Positions 27,324 to 37,220 of a stretch of 64,000 nucleotides of DNA are shown piece by piece; position 1 is the stretch's first letter, and the number at the start of each line of letters is the position of its first letter. Origin of the DNA: Paraburkholderia sp. Tr-20389 (GTDB lineage Bacteria > Pseudomonadota > Gammaproteobacteria > Burkholderiales > Burkholderiaceae). The notes below the pieces were generated by a model. The model did not search any database. It had not been told where the DNA came from and saw only the letters and a program-made list of their open reading frames with translations. The stretch lies in assembly GCF_017104565.1 (NCBI RefSeq), contig NZ_JAAGPD010000037.1, positions 1 through 64,000 on the forward strand, written 5' to 3'. Both the position numbers and the translations under genes were made by a program.

Positions 27324-28256
27324 GTGTCGAATCAGAAACGTTTGCTGTGGATATCCGACCTGATGTTGCTCGCGGTCGCGATGGTGTGGGGCACGAGTTA
27401 TGGGGTCGTGAAAGTCGCGCTCGCGTTCTATCCCGTTTTGGGGCTGCTCGCGCTGCGCTTTGGGCTGACCTTCATCGTGCTGTCGCCGGCATTGCGATCG
27501 CTGCGGCACGTCAAGGCTTCTGCACTCATCGGCACGTTCGGCGCGAGCGTGCTGCTGCTCGGCATCTTTCTGGCCGAGACGTTCGGGATCTCGCTGACGC
27601 GAGCGTCCAACGCCGCGTTTCTGATCAGCTTGTGTGTCGTGCTGACGCCGCTCGTCGAATGGGCGCTGCTGCGCAGAAAGCCGTTGCCTGTCGAGTGGAT
27701 CGCCGTCGGATTGTCGCTGGCGGGTGCTGCTCTAGTGAGCGGCGGCGTGTTCATTCCGACGGCCGGCGATGCGTTGATTCTGCTCGCTGCGCTGCTCCGC
27801 GCATTGATGGTATGCGTGACCAAACGTGTGATGCGCGACCCGGCGCTCGCGCCGCTGTCGGTGACGGCGGTTCAGGCGGGCACCGTCGCGCTCGGCAGTC
27901 TCGTCGTCGCGCTGGTGTGGCCGTCCGGGCAATGGCGTGCACTGCCGTCGCTCGCCGGGCATGGCGTCTTCTGGATGAGCATCGGCTACCTGGTGATTGC
28001 CTGCACGCTGTTCGCATTCTTCGCGCAGAACTTCGCCGTCAAGCGCAGCAGCCCGACACGCGTGGCGCTATTGATGGGAAGCGAACCGGCGTTCGGCGCG
28101 CTGTTCGCGTACGCGTGGCTCGGGGAGCATCTTTCGATGTCGGGCTGGGTCGGAGGCGGCTTGATGGTGTCAGCCTCCGTGCTCGCAACAGTGCCCTGGC
28201 AAAAGCGTACAAGCGCTTCGGTCGACGTGCATGCGGCTGTCGCGAGTGACGCCTGA
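27324..28256 (+). CDS. EamA/DMT-superfamily transporter
   Basis: A 310-residue, roughly 10-helix inner-membrane exporter made of two repeated EamA domains. Features are MVWGTSYGVVKVALAFYPVL in the first helix pair and SEPAFGALFAYAWLGEHLS near the end. I place the start at GTG 27324 because GGGAG lies 6 bases upstream; ATG 27303 is an in-frame alternative. Members export amino acids or metabolites. The substrate is not deducible. It is divergently paired with a LysR regulator. Confidence 0.88.
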   Translation: MSNQKRLLWISDLMLLAVAMVWGTSYGVVKVALAFYPVLGLLALRFGLTFIVLSPALRSLRHVKASALIGTFGASVLLLGIFLAETFGISLTRASNAAFLISLCVVLTPLVEWALLRRKPLPVEWIAVGLSLAGAALVSGGVFIPTAGDALILLAALLRALMVCVTKRVMRDPALAPLSVTAVQAGTVALGSLVVALVWPSGQWRALPSLAGHGVFWMSIGYLVIACTLFAFFAQNFAVKRSSPTRVALLMGSEPAFGALFAYAWLGEHLSMSGWVGGGLMVSASVLATVPWQKRTSASVDVHAAVASDA

Positions 28257-28369
28257 CGGCGCGCAAAAAGGCATTGCCGACTGGCATCGCATGCCTCGTA
28301 TCGAGCGCCGACGATCCGCGCGACATCGACGACGCCGCGTCGCCGTTCGCGCCGGGTCAAACGGCGCGC

Positions 28370-29455
28370 TCAGAACACATCCACCCGCCCCGGAAAGGTC
28401 TCTTCGTAAGCCGCCGCCGCATCACCTTCAACGGGCGTGCCGCCGCGCTGCTCCCTGAACATCACGGGCGGCATGCCGAATTCCTTGCGAAACTCGCGCC
28501 CAAGATGTGATGCGTCGGAGAATCCGCAGCTCGAAGCGATGTCCGCCACCGTCCGGTCCGAACTCGTCAGCAACCACGCAGCCGTTCTCAAGCGAACCTG
28601 TTTCGCAAACGCCTGCGGGCTCTTCCCCGTCTCCGCCTTGAACAGCCGCTCCAGCTGACGCGGCGACAAATCCAGCTTGCAAGCGAGTTCTTCCAACGGC
28701 AGCGTGCGCCCGACATGCTGCTCCATCAACAGGATCGCGCGCTTGACCTTCGGATGCGTCGCCGGCTCCAGCCCCGGCGGATGCGGCTGCGGCGCGTTGC
28801 CTTTCTGCATTTCGCCGACGAGCAGAATCCGCAGCGCCTTCTGCACCGTCGCCGTCTCGAAGTGCCGCAGCAGGATCGCTGCCGCCACGTCGATCGAAGC
28901 CCGTCCGCCCGAGCACGTAATGCGTCGCCGGTCGATCACGAACAGCCGGTCCGCGACCAGCGAGTCCGAATTGACGGCAGGGAAGCGTTCGACGAAATCC
29001 CAGTAGTGAAACCAGCTGACGCAAATCCGGTGCGCGTCGAGCACGCCCGCGCGCATCAGCGCGAACACGCCTGTGCAGATGCCGACCAGCGTTGCGCTCT
29101 TGCGCGCAGCGTCGCGGATGAACTGCAGCGTTTCGTCGCTTGCCTGCGGCCCCGAATGCAGCAGCCCGCCGACGACGACCACGTAGTCGAACGGCTCGGC
29201 ATCGGCGAAGGTTTCCCACGGTGTGATCTGGATGCCGCAACTCGCGCGCACGGGCGCGAGCGTGTCGCCAATCACGCTCCACGAGCAGCGCACCGGCTTG
29301 CTGTAGTCGCCTTCGTCGGCGGAAAGACGCAGCATGTCGACGAAGCCCGAGAACGCCGTCAGCGTGAAGTTCGGCAGCAGGATGATGCCGAAGCGGATGC
29401 GCTCTTTGGGCAGCGCGTCGATGGAAGTCAGCGGTAGTGAATCAACGATGGTCAT
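28370..29455 (-). CDS. GlxA-type AraC regulator, GbdR/SouR-like
   Basis: A 361-residue regulator. The N-terminal DJ-1/PfpI-like (amidotransferase-fold) domain, about 15-200, contains FGIILLPNFTLTAFSGFVD and VGICTGVFALMRAGVL with a Cys at the nucleophile elbow. The C-terminal AraC double HTH (about 245-340) has LACKLDLSPRQLERLFKAETGKSPQ and SSCGFSDASHLGREFRKEFG. This architecture is that of GbdR and SouR, which sense glycine betaine, dimethylglycine or sarcosine. Divergent placement next to sdaA-soxBDAG makes control of sarcosine and serine catabolism likely. The ATG at 29455 is preferred; the frame extends to 29497. Confidence 0.85.
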   Translation of the reverse strand: MTIVDSLPLTSIDALPKERIRFGIILLPNFTLTAFSGFVDMLRLSADEGDYSKPVRCSWSVIGDTLAPVRASCGIQITPWETFADAEPFDYVVVVGGLLHSGPQASDETLQFIRDAARKSATLVGICTGVFALMRAGVLDAHRICVSWFHYWDFVERFPAVNSDSLVADRLFVIDRRRITCSGGRASIDVAAAILLRHFETATVQKALRILLVGEMQKGNAPQPHPPGLEPATHPKVKRAILLMEQHVGRTLPLEELACKLDLSPRQLERLFKAETGKSPQAFAKQVRLRTAAWLLTSSDRTVADIASSCGFSDASHLGREFRKEFGMPPVMFREQRGGTPVEGDAAAAYEETFPGRVDVF

Positions 29456-29798
29456 GAAGGTCGTCAGTGGCCGACAACGAATAAGAATAAACAACACGCA
29501 CGCGGGATAACCCTAGCGTCGCCGATCCGGCTGCATGCCTCTTGTCCTTTTGCGACACCGATTTTCTCAGATGCGAAGCGCGTGCGCCCCTGTCCGGCAT
29601 GCGATCCACAGAACGCCGGGCCGCCCTGACTTGCGTTTTTCCGTCACCGGCTTGCGCGGAAGCGCAGTGGAAACCCGCTCTGGCGTCGCCATCCCACGTC
29701 GATGCCGTTTTTGTTCTATCTGCGGATTTTACGCTTTGGTGTACTGGCGTCACTGCGGAAGTCTCGCGTTTCCGCCCACTCAACTGAGCAAGGTTTCC
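29456..29798. promoter_or_regulatory. Divergent control region of the sarcosine/serine operon
   Basis: 343 bp between the GbdR-like regulator and sdaA, with no supported gene. It contains two similar half-site pairs: TGTCC, TTT, TGCGA (29543-29555) and TGTCC, GGCA, TGCGA (29591-29604). These are candidates for AraC-type binding. No terminator or riboswitch (glycine aptamer, for example) was recognised. Confidence 0.4.
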
Positions 29799-31187
29799 AT
29801 GAACGTCAGCGTTTTCGACCTGTTCAAGATCGGCATCGGACCATCGAGTTCGCATACGGTCGGCCCGATGATCGCCGCGTGCCGCTTCGCTTCGCATATC
29901 GAGGACGCGAATCTGCTCGCGTTCGTGCGCCGCGTGAAAGTCGAGCTGTATGGCTCGCTCGGCGCGACGGGCAAGGGCCACGGCACCGACAAGGCGGTGC
30001 TGCTCGGCCTCGAAGGCCATCTGCCCGACACCATCGACCCCGATATGATCGAACCGCGTCTCGCGGACATCCGCAAGGGCAAGCAACTGTCGCTGCTCGG
30101 CAAGCACCAGATCGCGTTCGAGGAGAAAGAGCACATTGCGTTCTTCCGCCGTCTGATGAGCGGCACGGGCAGCATCGTGCATCCGAACGGCATGCGCTTT
30201 CAGGCATTCGACGAGAACGGCCAACTGCTCGTCGAGAAAGAGTATTACTCGGTCGGCGGCGGCTTCGTCGTCAACCGCGAAGGCGATCGCGTGAACGGCG
30301 TGCGCGCGGGCGGCGAAGTGCCATATCCGTTCCGCACCGGCGACGACCTGATGCGTGTATGCCGCGAAAGCGGGCTGTCCGTCGCGCAGGTGACGTTCGC
30401 CAACGAATGCGCGTCGCGCCCGGCAGAAGAAGTGCGCGAAGGCCTGCTGGCGATCTGGCGCACGATGGCCGCATGCGTCGAGCGCGGCTGCAAGATGCAT
30501 GGCGAGCTGCCCGGCCCGATGAAGGTCAAGCGCCGCGCCGCCGATCTCACCGTGCAACTGCGTACGCGTTCGGAAGAGTCGCTGCGCGATCCGCTGTCGA
30601 TGCTCGACTGGGTCAACCTCTACGCAATGGCCGTCAACGAAGAGAATGCCGCGGGCGGCCGCGTCGTCACCGCGCCGACCAACGGCGCAGCAGGCGTGAT
30701 CCCCGCCGTGCTGCATTACTACGTGAAGTTCGTGCCGGGTTCGAACGAGAACGGCATCGTCGACTTTCTGCTGACGGCGGCCGCCATCGGCATCATCTAC
30801 AAGGAAACGGCGTCGATCTCGGGCGCCGAAGTGGGCTGCCAGGGCGAAGTCGGCGTTGCGTGCTCGATGGCCGCGGCGGCGCTCGCGGCCGTGATGGGCG
30901 GCACGGCGACGCAGGTCGAGAACGCCGCCGAAATCGGCATGGAGCACAACCTCGGCATGACCTGCGACCCCGTCGGCGGCCTCGTGCAGATTCCCTGCAT
31001 CGAGCGTAACGCGATGGGCGCGATCAAGGCGCTGAACGCATCGCGCATGGCGTTGAAGGGCGACGGCCAGCACTACGTGACGCTCGACAACGTCATCAAG
31101 ACGATGCGCGAAACGGGCGCCGACATGAAAACGAAATACAAGGAGACGTCGCGCGGTGGTCTCGCCGTGAACGTCATCGAATGCTAA
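29799..31187 (+). CDS. sdaA: L-serine dehydratase, iron-sulfur type
   Basis: A 462-residue single-chain L-serine ammonia-lyase (EC 4.3.1.17). The N-terminal ACT-like beta domain begins [20 protein letters not shown]. The alpha domain carries the 4Fe-4S cysteines in [13 protein letters not shown] and [13 protein letters not shown]. It deaminates serine to pyruvate, draining the serine made from glycine released by sarcosine oxidase. It is the first gene of the sox operon, 37 bp before soxB. The start at 29799 fits the family N-terminus; the much longer open frame upstream is non-coding. Confidence 0.96.
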   Translation: MNVSVFDLFKIGIGPSSSHTVGPMIAACRFASHIEDANLLAFVRRVKVELYGSLGATGKGHGTDKAVLLGLEGHLPDTIDPDMIEPRLADIRKGKQLSLLGKHQIAFEEKEHIAFFRRLMSGTGSIVHPNGMRFQAFDENGQLLVEKEYYSVGGGFVVNREGDRVNGVRAGGEVPYPFRTGDDLMRVCRESGLSVAQVTFANECASRPAEEVREGLLAIWRTMAACVERGCKMHGELPGPMKVKRRAADLTVQLRTRSEESLRDPLSMLDWVNLYAMAVNEENAAGGRVVTAPTNGAAGVIPAVLHYYVKFVPGSNENGIVDFLLTAAAIGIIYKETASISGAEVGCQGEVGVACSMAAAALAAVMGGTATQVENAAEIGMEHNLGMTCDPVGGLVQIPCIERNAMGAIKALNASRMALKGDGQHYVTLDNVIKTMRETGADMKTKYKETSRGGLAVNVIEC

Positions 31188-31224
31188 TGGAAACCAGCAA
31201 GGCAACGACGAAGGGGTCTGCACG

Positions 31225-32469
31225 ATGAGCCGCTATTCGATATTCAGTCTGTTCCGCAACGGGTTGTCGTATCACGAGAACTGGGAGCGACAGTGGAGAA
31301 GCCCGGAACCGAAGAAGGAATACGACGTGGTGATCGTCGGCGGCGGCGGGCATGGTCTCGCGACCGCGTACTACCTCGCGAAGGAACACGGCGTGAAGAA
31401 CGTCGCGATTCTGGAGAAGGGTTGGATCGGCGGCGGCAACACGGCGCGCAACACGACCATCGTGCGCTCGAACTATCTGTGGGACGAGTCGGCCGCGCTG
31501 TATGAAAAGGCGATGAAGCTGTGGGAAGGTCTGTCGCAAGACCTGAACTACAACGTGATGTTCTCGCAGCGCGGCGTGATGAACCTCGCGCACACGCTGC
31601 AGGACGTGCGCGACACCGAGCGCCGCGTGAATGCGAACCGCCTGAACGGCGTCGATGCCGAGTTCCTCACGCCCGCGCAGATCAAGGAAATCGAGCCGAC
31701 CATCAACCTGAACAGCCGTTACCCGGTGCTCGGCGCTTCCATTCAACGCCGTGCGGGCGTCGCGCGTCACGATGCGGTTGCATGGGGCTTCGCACGCGGT
31801 GCGGACCAGGCGGGCGTCGACATCATCCAGAACTGCCAGGTGACGGGCATCCGTCGCGACGGCGGCCGCGTGACGGGCGTCGATACGGTGAAGGGCTTCA
31901 TCAAGGCGAAGAAGGTCGCCGTCGTCGCAGCCGGCAACACGACCACGCTCGCCGACATGGCGGGCATCCGTCTGCCCATCGAAAGCCATCCGCTGCAGGC
32001 GCTCGTGTCGGAGCCGATCAAGCCCGTCGTCAACTCGGTGATCATGTCGAACGCGGTGCATGCGTACATCAGCCAGTCCGATAAGGGCGACCTCGTGATC
32101 GGCGCGGGCGTCGACCAGTACACGGGCTTCGGGCAGCGCGGCAGCTTCCACATCATCGAAGGCACGCTGCAGGCGATCGTCGAAATGTTCCCGGTGTTCT
32201 CGCGTGTGCGGATGAACCGTCAGTGGGGCGGCATCGTCGATGTCTCGCCCGATGCATGTCCGATCATCAGCAAGACCGACGTCAAGGGCCTGTACTTCAA
32301 CTGCGGCTGGGGCACGGGCGGCTTCAAGGCGACGCCGGGCTCGGGCTGGGTGTTCGCGCACACCATCGCGAACGACGAACCGCATCCGCTGAACGCGCCG
32401 TTCTCGCTGGACCGCTTCTACAGCGGCCATCTGATCGACGAACACGGCGCTGCTGCCGTGGCCCACTAA
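31225..32469 (+). CDS. soxB: Heterotetrameric sarcosine oxidase, beta subunit
   Basis: A 414-residue flavin-binding catalytic subunit. The FAD fold is [19 protein letters not shown] near residues 34-52, and the family start is [23 protein letters not shown]. The site for covalent FMN and the substrate pocket are in the usual region ([31 protein letters not shown]). Full length. With the other subunits it oxidises sarcosine to glycine, producing H2O2 and methylene-tetrahydrofolate. AAGGGG precedes the ATG. A strong hairpin lies between soxB and soxD. Confidence 0.97.
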   Translation: MSRYSIFSLFRNGLSYHENWERQWRSPEPKKEYDVVIVGGGGHGLATAYYLAKEHGVKNVAILEKGWIGGGNTARNTTIVRSNYLWDESAALYEKAMKLWEGLSQDLNYNVMFSQRGVMNLAHTLQDVRDTERRVNANRLNGVDAEFLTPAQIKEIEPTINLNSRYPVLGASIQRRAGVARHDAVAWGFARGADQAGVDIIQNCQVTGIRRDGGRVTGVDTVKGFIKAKKVAVVAAGNTTTLADMAGIRLPIESHPLQALVSEPIKPVVNSVIMSNAVHAYISQSDKGDLVIGAGVDQYTGFGQRGSFHIIEGTLQAIVEMFPVFSRVRMNRQWGGIVDVSPDACPIISKTDVKGLYFNCGWGTGGFKATPGSGWVFAHTIANDEPHPLNAPFSLDRFYSGHLIDEHGAAAVAH

Positions 32470-32492
32470 ACGCGCGCAACTGCGTTGCATGG

Positions 32493-32527
32493 GACCAGAG
32501 TAAGGCGCTAAAGCGCCAACTCTGGTC
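32493..32527 (+). other. Strong hairpin between soxB and soxD
   Basis: The outer stem GACCAGAGT/ACTCTGGTC (9 bp, perfect) stacks on the inner stem GGCGC/GCGCC around a TAAA loop. There is no T-run, so it is not a standard terminator. It ends 17 bp before soxD, just upstream of the GGAG site. A role in RNA processing, stability or differential subunit yield is likely. Confidence 0.75.
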
Positions 32528-32544
32528 GACACTGGAGAAACACA

Positions 32545-32844
32545 ATGCTGATGATCGAATGCCCGTGGTGCGGGCCGCGCGCCGAATCCGAATTTAGCTG
32601 TGGCGGCGAAGCCGACATTGCCCGTCCGCTCGACACCGACAAGCTCACCGACCGCGAATGGGGCGAGTACCTGTTCATGCGCAAGAATCCGCGCGGCGTG
32701 CACCGCGAGCAATGGATGCACACGCAGGGCTGCCGCCGCTGGTTCATGGCGACACGCGACACCGTCTCGTACAACATTCAGGGTTACGACACGTTCAAGA
32801 CGGGCAACACGTCCGCTGATGCTCAAGGGGGCAACAAGCAATGA
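32545..32844 (+). CDS. soxD: Sarcosine oxidase, delta subunit
   Basis: A 99-residue zinc-binding subunit, the usual size. It starts with the CPWCGPR zinc motif; the second half holds His and Cys ligands in HREQWMHTQGCRRWF. It bridges the alpha and beta subunits in the complex. GGAG precedes the start by 6 bases. Its stop overlaps the soxA start (ATGA), indicating coupled translation. Confidence 0.96.
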   Translation: MLMIECPWCGPRAESEFSCGGEADIARPLDTDKLTDREWGEYLFMRKNPRGVHREQWMHTQGCRRWFMATRDTVSYNIQGYDTFKTGNTSADAQGGNKQ

Positions 32845-35840
32845 GCCAGAAGAACCGCCTCGGCGCCGGTGGGCGCATCAACCGCGCGATCCCGCTGACC
32901 TTCACGTTCAACGGCCGCACGTATCAGGGCTTTCAGGGCGACACGCTGGCGTCCGCGCTGCTCGCGAACGGCGTGCACTTCGTCGCGCGCAGCTTCAAGT
33001 ATCACCGGCCGCGCGGCATCGTCACGGCCGACGTCGCCGAACCGAATGCTGTCGTGCAGCTGGAGCGCGGCGCCTATACGGTGCCGAATGCACGCGCGAC
33101 GGAGATCGAGCTGTATCAGGGGCTCGTTGCGACGAGCGTGAACGCAGAGCCGAATCTCGAACACGATCGCATGGCGATCAACCAGAAGTTCGCGCGCTTC
33201 ATGCCTGCGGGCTTCTACTACAAGACCTTCATGTGGCCGGCCAAATGGTGGCCGAAGTACGAAGAGAAGATCCGCGAAGCCGCGGGTCTCGGCAAGGCGC
33301 CCGAAGTGCTCGACGCCGACCGCTACGACAAGTGCTACGCGCATTGCGACGTGCTCGTCGTGGGCGGCGGACCGACGGGTCTCGCGGCGGCGCATGCGGC
33401 GGCGTCGAGCGGCGCGCGCGTGATCCTCGTCGACGATCAGCGCGAACTCGGCGGCAGCCTGCTGTCGTGCAAGACGGAGATCGACGGACATGCGGCGCTG
33501 AGCTGGGTCGAGAAGATCGAGGCGGAACTCTCGCGCATGCCCGACGTGAAGATCCTGTCGCGCAGCACGGCGTTCGGCTATCAGGATCACAACCTCGTCA
33601 CGGTGACGCAGCGTCTGACGGAGCATCAGCCCGTGTCGATGCGCAAGGGCACGCGCGAACTGCTGTGGAAGATCCGCGCCAAACGCGTGATCCTCGCGAC
33701 GGGCGCTCACGAGCGTCCCATCGTGTTCGGCAACAACGATCTGCCGGGCGTGATGCTGGCGTCGGCGGTGTCGACGTATGTCCATCGCTTCGGCGTGATG
33801 CCGGGGCGCGATGCCGTTGTGTTCACGAACAACGACGCGGGCTATCGCTGCGCGCTGGATATGAAAGCGTGCGGCGCGAACGTCACCGTCGTCGATCCGC
33901 GAGCGCAGGGCAGCGGCGCGTTGCAGGCGGCCGCGCGCCGTCACGGCGTGAAGATCATGAACAACGCGGCCGTGATGACGGCGCATGGCAAGCAGCGCGT
34001 GACGTCCGTGGAAGTGGTCGCGTATGCGAACGGCAAGACGGGCGCGAAGCAAGCGGACCTGCAATGCGATCTGGTCGCGATGTCGGGCGGCTTCAGCCCG
34101 GTGTTGCACCTGTTCGCGCAGTCGGGCGGCAAGGCGCACTGGAACGATACGAAAGCGTGCTTCGTGCCGGGCAAGGGCATGCAGCCGGAAACGAGCGTCG
34201 GCGCGGCGGCGGGCGAATTCAGCCTTGCGCGCGGCCTGCGTCTCGCGGTCGATGCCGGCGTCGAAGCCGTCAAGTCGATCGGTTATGCGGTGACGCGTCC
34301 GCAGGTGCCGCAGGTGGCCGAAGTCGTCGAGTCGCCGCTGCAGCCGCTGTGGCTCGTCGGCAGCCGCACGGAAGCGGCGCGCGGTGCGAAGCAGTTCGTC
34401 GACTTCCAGAACGACGTATCCGCGGCCGATATTCTGCTTGCGGCGCGCGAAGGCTTCGAATCCGTCGAGCACGTGAAGCGCTATACGGCGATGGGCTTCG
34501 GCACGGATCAAGGCAAGCTCGGCAACATCAACGGCATGGCGATTCTCGCGGATGCGCTCGGCAAGACGATTCCCGAAACGGGCACGACGACGTTCCGTCC
34601 GAACTACACGCCCGTGACCTTCGGCACGTTCGCGGGCCGCGAACTCGGCGATCTGCTCGACCCGATCCGCAAGACGGCCGTGCACGAATGGCACGTCGAA
34701 AACGGCGCGATGTTCGAGGACGTCGGCAACTGGAAGCGTCCGTGGTACTTCCCGCTGAAGGGTGAAGACCTGCATGCGGCCGTCAAGCGCGAATGCCTCG
34801 CGGTGCGCAACAGCGTCGGCATTCTCGATGCATCGACGCTCGGCAAGATCGACATTCAGGGCCCGGATGCCGCGAAGCTGCTGAACTGGATGTACACGAA
34901 TCCGTGGAGCAAGCTCGAAGTCGGCAAGTGCCGCTACGGCCTGATGCTCGACGAAAACGGCATGGTGTTCGACGACGGCGTGACGGTGCGCCTCGCCGAC
35001 CAGCACTTCATGATGACCACCACGACGGGCGGCGCGGCGCGCGTGCTGACGTGGATGGAACGCTGGCTGCAGACGGAATGGCCGGACATGAAGGTGCGCC
35101 TCGCCTCCGTGACCGATCACTGGGCGACCTTCGCCGTGGTCGGTCCGAAGAGTCGCAAGGTTTTGCAGAAGGTGTGCAGCGACATCGACTTCGCCAACGA
35201 AGCGTTCCCGTTCATGTCGTATCGCAACGGCACGGTGGCGGGCGTGAAGGCGCGCGTGATGCGGATCAGCTTCTCGGGTGAACTCGCTTATGAAGTGAAC
35301 GTGCCCGCGAACATGGGCCGCGCGGTATGGGAAGCGCTGATGGCCGCGGGCGCCGAGTTCGACATCACGCCGTACGGCACGGAAACGATGCACGTGCTGC
35401 GCGCGGAGAAGGGTTACATCATCGTCGGTCAGGATACGGACGGCTCGGTCACGCCGCACGATCTGGGCATGGGCGGGCTGGTCGCGAAGACCAAGGACTT
35501 CCTGGGACGCCGTTCGCTGTCGCGTTCGGATACGACGAAGGACAACCGCAAGCAGTTCGTCGGTCTGCTCACCGATGATCCGCAGTTCGTGCTTCCCGAA
35601 GGCAGCCAGATCGTCGCGGGTCCGTTCCAGGGCGATACGGCGCCGATGCTCGGGCACGTGACGTCGAGCTACTACAGCCCGATTCTGAATCGTTCGATCG
35701 CGCTCGCCGTGGTCAAGGGCGGCCTGAACAAGATGGGGCAAAGCGTGACGATCCCGCTGTCGAGCGGCAAGCAGATCGCTGCGAAGATCGCCAGCCCCGT
35801 TTTCTACGACACCGAAGGAGTGCGTCAACATGTGGAATGA
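32841..35840 (+). CDS. soxA: Sarcosine oxidase, alpha subunit
   Basis: A 999-residue subunit. The N-terminal 2Fe-2S ferredoxin-like fold, without the cluster cysteines as usual for the family, covers residues about 10-100 (LTFTFNGRTYQGFQGDTL). A pyridine-nucleotide/FAD fold (about 165-550) has DVLVVGGGPTGLAAAHAAAS and ILATGAHERPIVF. The C-terminal GcvT-like folate-binding domain (about 600-990) has VAGVKARVMRISFSGELAYE. The GcvT part transfers the methyl carbon to tetrahydrofolate. It overlaps soxD by 4 bp and soxG by 11 bp. Confidence 0.97.
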   Translation: MSQKNRLGAGGRINRAIPLTFTFNGRTYQGFQGDTLASALLANGVHFVARSFKYHRPRGIVTADVAEPNAVVQLERGAYTVPNARATEIELYQGLVATSVNAEPNLEHDRMAINQKFARFMPAGFYYKTFMWPAKWWPKYEEKIREAAGLGKAPEVLDADRYDKCYAHCDVLVVGGGPTGLAAAHAAASSGARVILVDDQRELGGSLLSCKTEIDGHAALSWVEKIEAELSRMPDVKILSRSTAFGYQDHNLVTVTQRLTEHQPVSMRKGTRELLWKIRAKRVILATGAHERPIVFGNNDLPGVMLASAVSTYVHRFGVMPGRDAVVFTNNDAGYRCALDMKACGANVTVVDPRAQGSGALQAAARRHGVKIMNNAAVMTAHGKQRVTSVEVVAYANGKTGAKQADLQCDLVAMSGGFSPVLHLFAQSGGKAHWNDTKACFVPGKGMQPETSVGAAAGEFSLARGLRLAVDAGVEAVKSIGYAVTRPQVPQVAEVVESPLQPLWLVGSRTEAARGAKQFVDFQNDVSAADILLAAREGFESVEHVKRYTAMGFGTDQGKLGNINGMAILADALGKTIPETGTTTFRPNYTPVTFGTFAGRELGDLLDPIRKTAVHEWHVENGAMFEDVGNWKRPWYFPLKGEDLHAAVKRECLAVRNSVGILDASTLGKIDIQGPDAAKLLNWMYTNPWSKLEVGKCRYGLMLDENGMVFDDGVTVRLADQHFMMTTTTGGAARVLTWMERWLQTEWPDMKVRLASVTDHWATFAVVGPKSRKVLQKVCSDIDFANEAFPFMSYRNGTVAGVKARVMRISFSGELAYEVNVPANMGRAVWEALMAAGAEFDITPYGTETMHVLRAEKGYIIVGQDTDGSVTPHDLGMGGLVAKTKDFLGRRSLSRSDTTKDNRKQFVGLLTDDPQFVLPEGSQIVAGPFQGDTAPMLGHVTSSYYSPILNRSIALAVVKGGLNKMGQSVTIPLSSGKQIAAKIASPVFYDTEGVRQHVE

Positions 35841-36480
35841 AACAAGGAACAATGCACCGGGCGCAACCTCGGCAGTCGCACAACGTGTGGCGGGCCAGGC
35901 GTGGCAGGAGTCGCCGCTCGCCGGCGTCGGCGATCTGGTGAAAAAGCACTCGGCGGTGCCGTCGAAGAAGTTTCATCTGCGCGAGAAGGCGTTCTGCGAT
36001 CTGGTGAACCTGCGCGGCGATGTACGTGACGCGGCGTTTGTGAATGCCGTCGCGAGCGTGACGGGCTGCGAGCCGCCCGCGAAGCCGAACACGGTGGCGC
36101 GCGGCAACGGCTACGACGTGCTGTGGCTCGGTCCTGATGAATGGCTGGTGCGTTCGCAGCAGGCGCAGGCGCCTGTTGCCGAAGAGAAGCTGGTCGAGGC
36201 GCTGCAGGGGCAGTTCGCATCGGCCGTCGATATCGGCAGCGGCTGGACGGTGCTCGAAGTGAGCGGCGAGAAGGTGCGTGACGTGATCGCACGCGGCTGT
36301 CCGCTCGATCTGCATCCGCGCATCCTTGCGCCGGGCCAGTGTGCGCAGAGTCATTACTTCAAGGCGTCGATCGTGCTGGTGCCTGTTGCCGGCGATGCGT
36401 ATGAGATCGTCGTGCGCCGCAGCTTTGCCGATTACTTCGTTCGTATCATGCTCGACGCGGCTGAGCCGCTGATGTCGTGA
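35830..36480 (+). CDS. soxG: Sarcosine oxidase, gamma subunit
   Basis: A 216-residue subunit with a GcvT-related fold (ESPLAGVGDLVKKH near the start; WLGPDEWLVRS; SADIGSGWTVLEVSG-like region; RSFADYFVRIMLDAA at the end). It stabilises the folate channel of the complex. An AAGGAG site lies 11 bases before the ATG, inside the soxA tail. The stop overlaps the GTG start of folB. Confidence 0.95.
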   Translation: MWNETRNNAPGATSAVAQRVAGQAWQESPLAGVGDLVKKHSAVPSKKFHLREKAFCDLVNLRGDVRDAAFVNAVASVTGCEPPAKPNTVARGNGYDVLWLGPDEWLVRSQQAQAPVAEEKLVEALQGQFASAVDIGSGWTVLEVSGEKVRDVIARGCPLDLHPRILAPGQCAQSHYFKASIVLVPVAGDAYEIVVRRSFADYFVRIMLDAAEPLMS

Positions 36481-36938
36481 AGCCGTTCGAGGAACCGTTA
36501 GCGGCGTTCATGGAGCCTGCCTTGGGCGCGCGTGGTTCGCGCGGCAAGGGCTGGCGCGTGTTCATCGACGAGCTGGTGGTGTCGACGCGCATCGGCATTC
36601 ATGCGCATGAGCATCTCGCGCCGCAGCCCGTCGTGATCGACGCGAGCCTGGCCTATCGCTGCGAGCCTTCGGAAGAGGGCACGCACGCGATGATCGACTA
36701 TGAGCGGTACTGCAATCGCGTGAGCGAGTTTCTTTCGGCCAAGCCGCATACGCGGATGCTGGAGACGTTGGCTGTCGAGATCGCGCGGTTGTCGTTCGAC
36801 GAGTGGCCGGCGCTCGACGCGCTTACGTTGTCGCTGTACAAGCCGAAGATTCGCGAGGGCACGAGGCGGATCGGTGTCGAACTCGACTGGACGCGGGCGG
36901 ATTATGACGTGCATCGTACCTCGGTTGTTGCGGGCTGA
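36477..36938 (+). CDS. folB: Dihydroneopterin aldolase family protein
   Basis: A 153-residue FolB-type protein. A roughly 25-residue leader precedes the core VFIDELVVSTRIGIHAHEHLAPQPV. The conserved catalytic-site region MIDYERYCNRV and a C-terminal strand LSLYKPKI also occur. It would make or modify a pterin precursor of tetrahydrofolate, the acceptor for methyl groups released by sarcosine oxidase, which explains its place in the operon. The start is GTG overlapping the soxG stop by 4 bp. It may be a second, pathway-specific copy besides a housekeeping folB. Confidence 0.92.
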   Translation: MKPFEEPLAAFMEPALGARGSRGKGWRVFIDELVVSTRIGIHAHEHLAPQPVVIDASLAYRCEPSEEGTHAMIDYERYCNRVSEFLSAKPHTRMLETLAVEIARLSFDEWPALDALTLSLYKPKIREGTRRIGVELDWTRADYDVHRTSVVAG

Positions 36939-36947
36939 GGGCGCCCT

Positions 36948-37214
36948 ATGTCGCGTGCGCAGACGTCCGAGTTGCTCAGGCGCGCGTATGAGTCGGGCGA
37001 TGTGCGTGCCGCCGTTGCTCTGTTAGATCAGAGTATCGCGTTGGGGCATCGCAAGATTGCGTTGATCCGGTATTTGCAGGCGCAGCATCTCGATGCGCCG
37101 CTCGATGCCAGGCATCATGAGTATGTTCGCGATGTCGCTGCGAGGATGAGTCCTCGCACGTTGGCTAGAGTTGTTGGGGAGGCTCGTGCCAGGGCTGGCA
37201 GGCGGGACGGGTAG
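36948..37214 (+). CDS. Small conserved-type hypothetical protein at the end of the sox operon
   Basis: An 88-residue basic, helical protein beginning SRAQTSELLRRAYESGDVR and rich in Arg, Ala and His. I recognise no family. It starts 9 bp after folB and has codon use like its neighbours, so it is probably the last gene of the operon. Repeat copy 2 begins 6 bp after its stop. The function may relate to sarcosine oxidase assembly or regulation, but nothing in the sequence proves this. Confidence 0.65.
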   Translation: MSRAQTSELLRRAYESGDVRAAVALLDQSIALGHRKIALIRYLQAQHLDAPLDARHHEYVRDVAARMSPRTLARVVGEARARAGRRDG

Positions 37215-37220
37215 AGTTTG

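Noticed and set aside
32823-35852. A 1009-codon open frame antisense to soxA, and similar long antisense frames at 1195-2469, 13669-15426 and 44689-47673
   Set aside because: They arise from high third-position GC of the sense genes. Their translations are His/Arg/Asp-rich and match no family.
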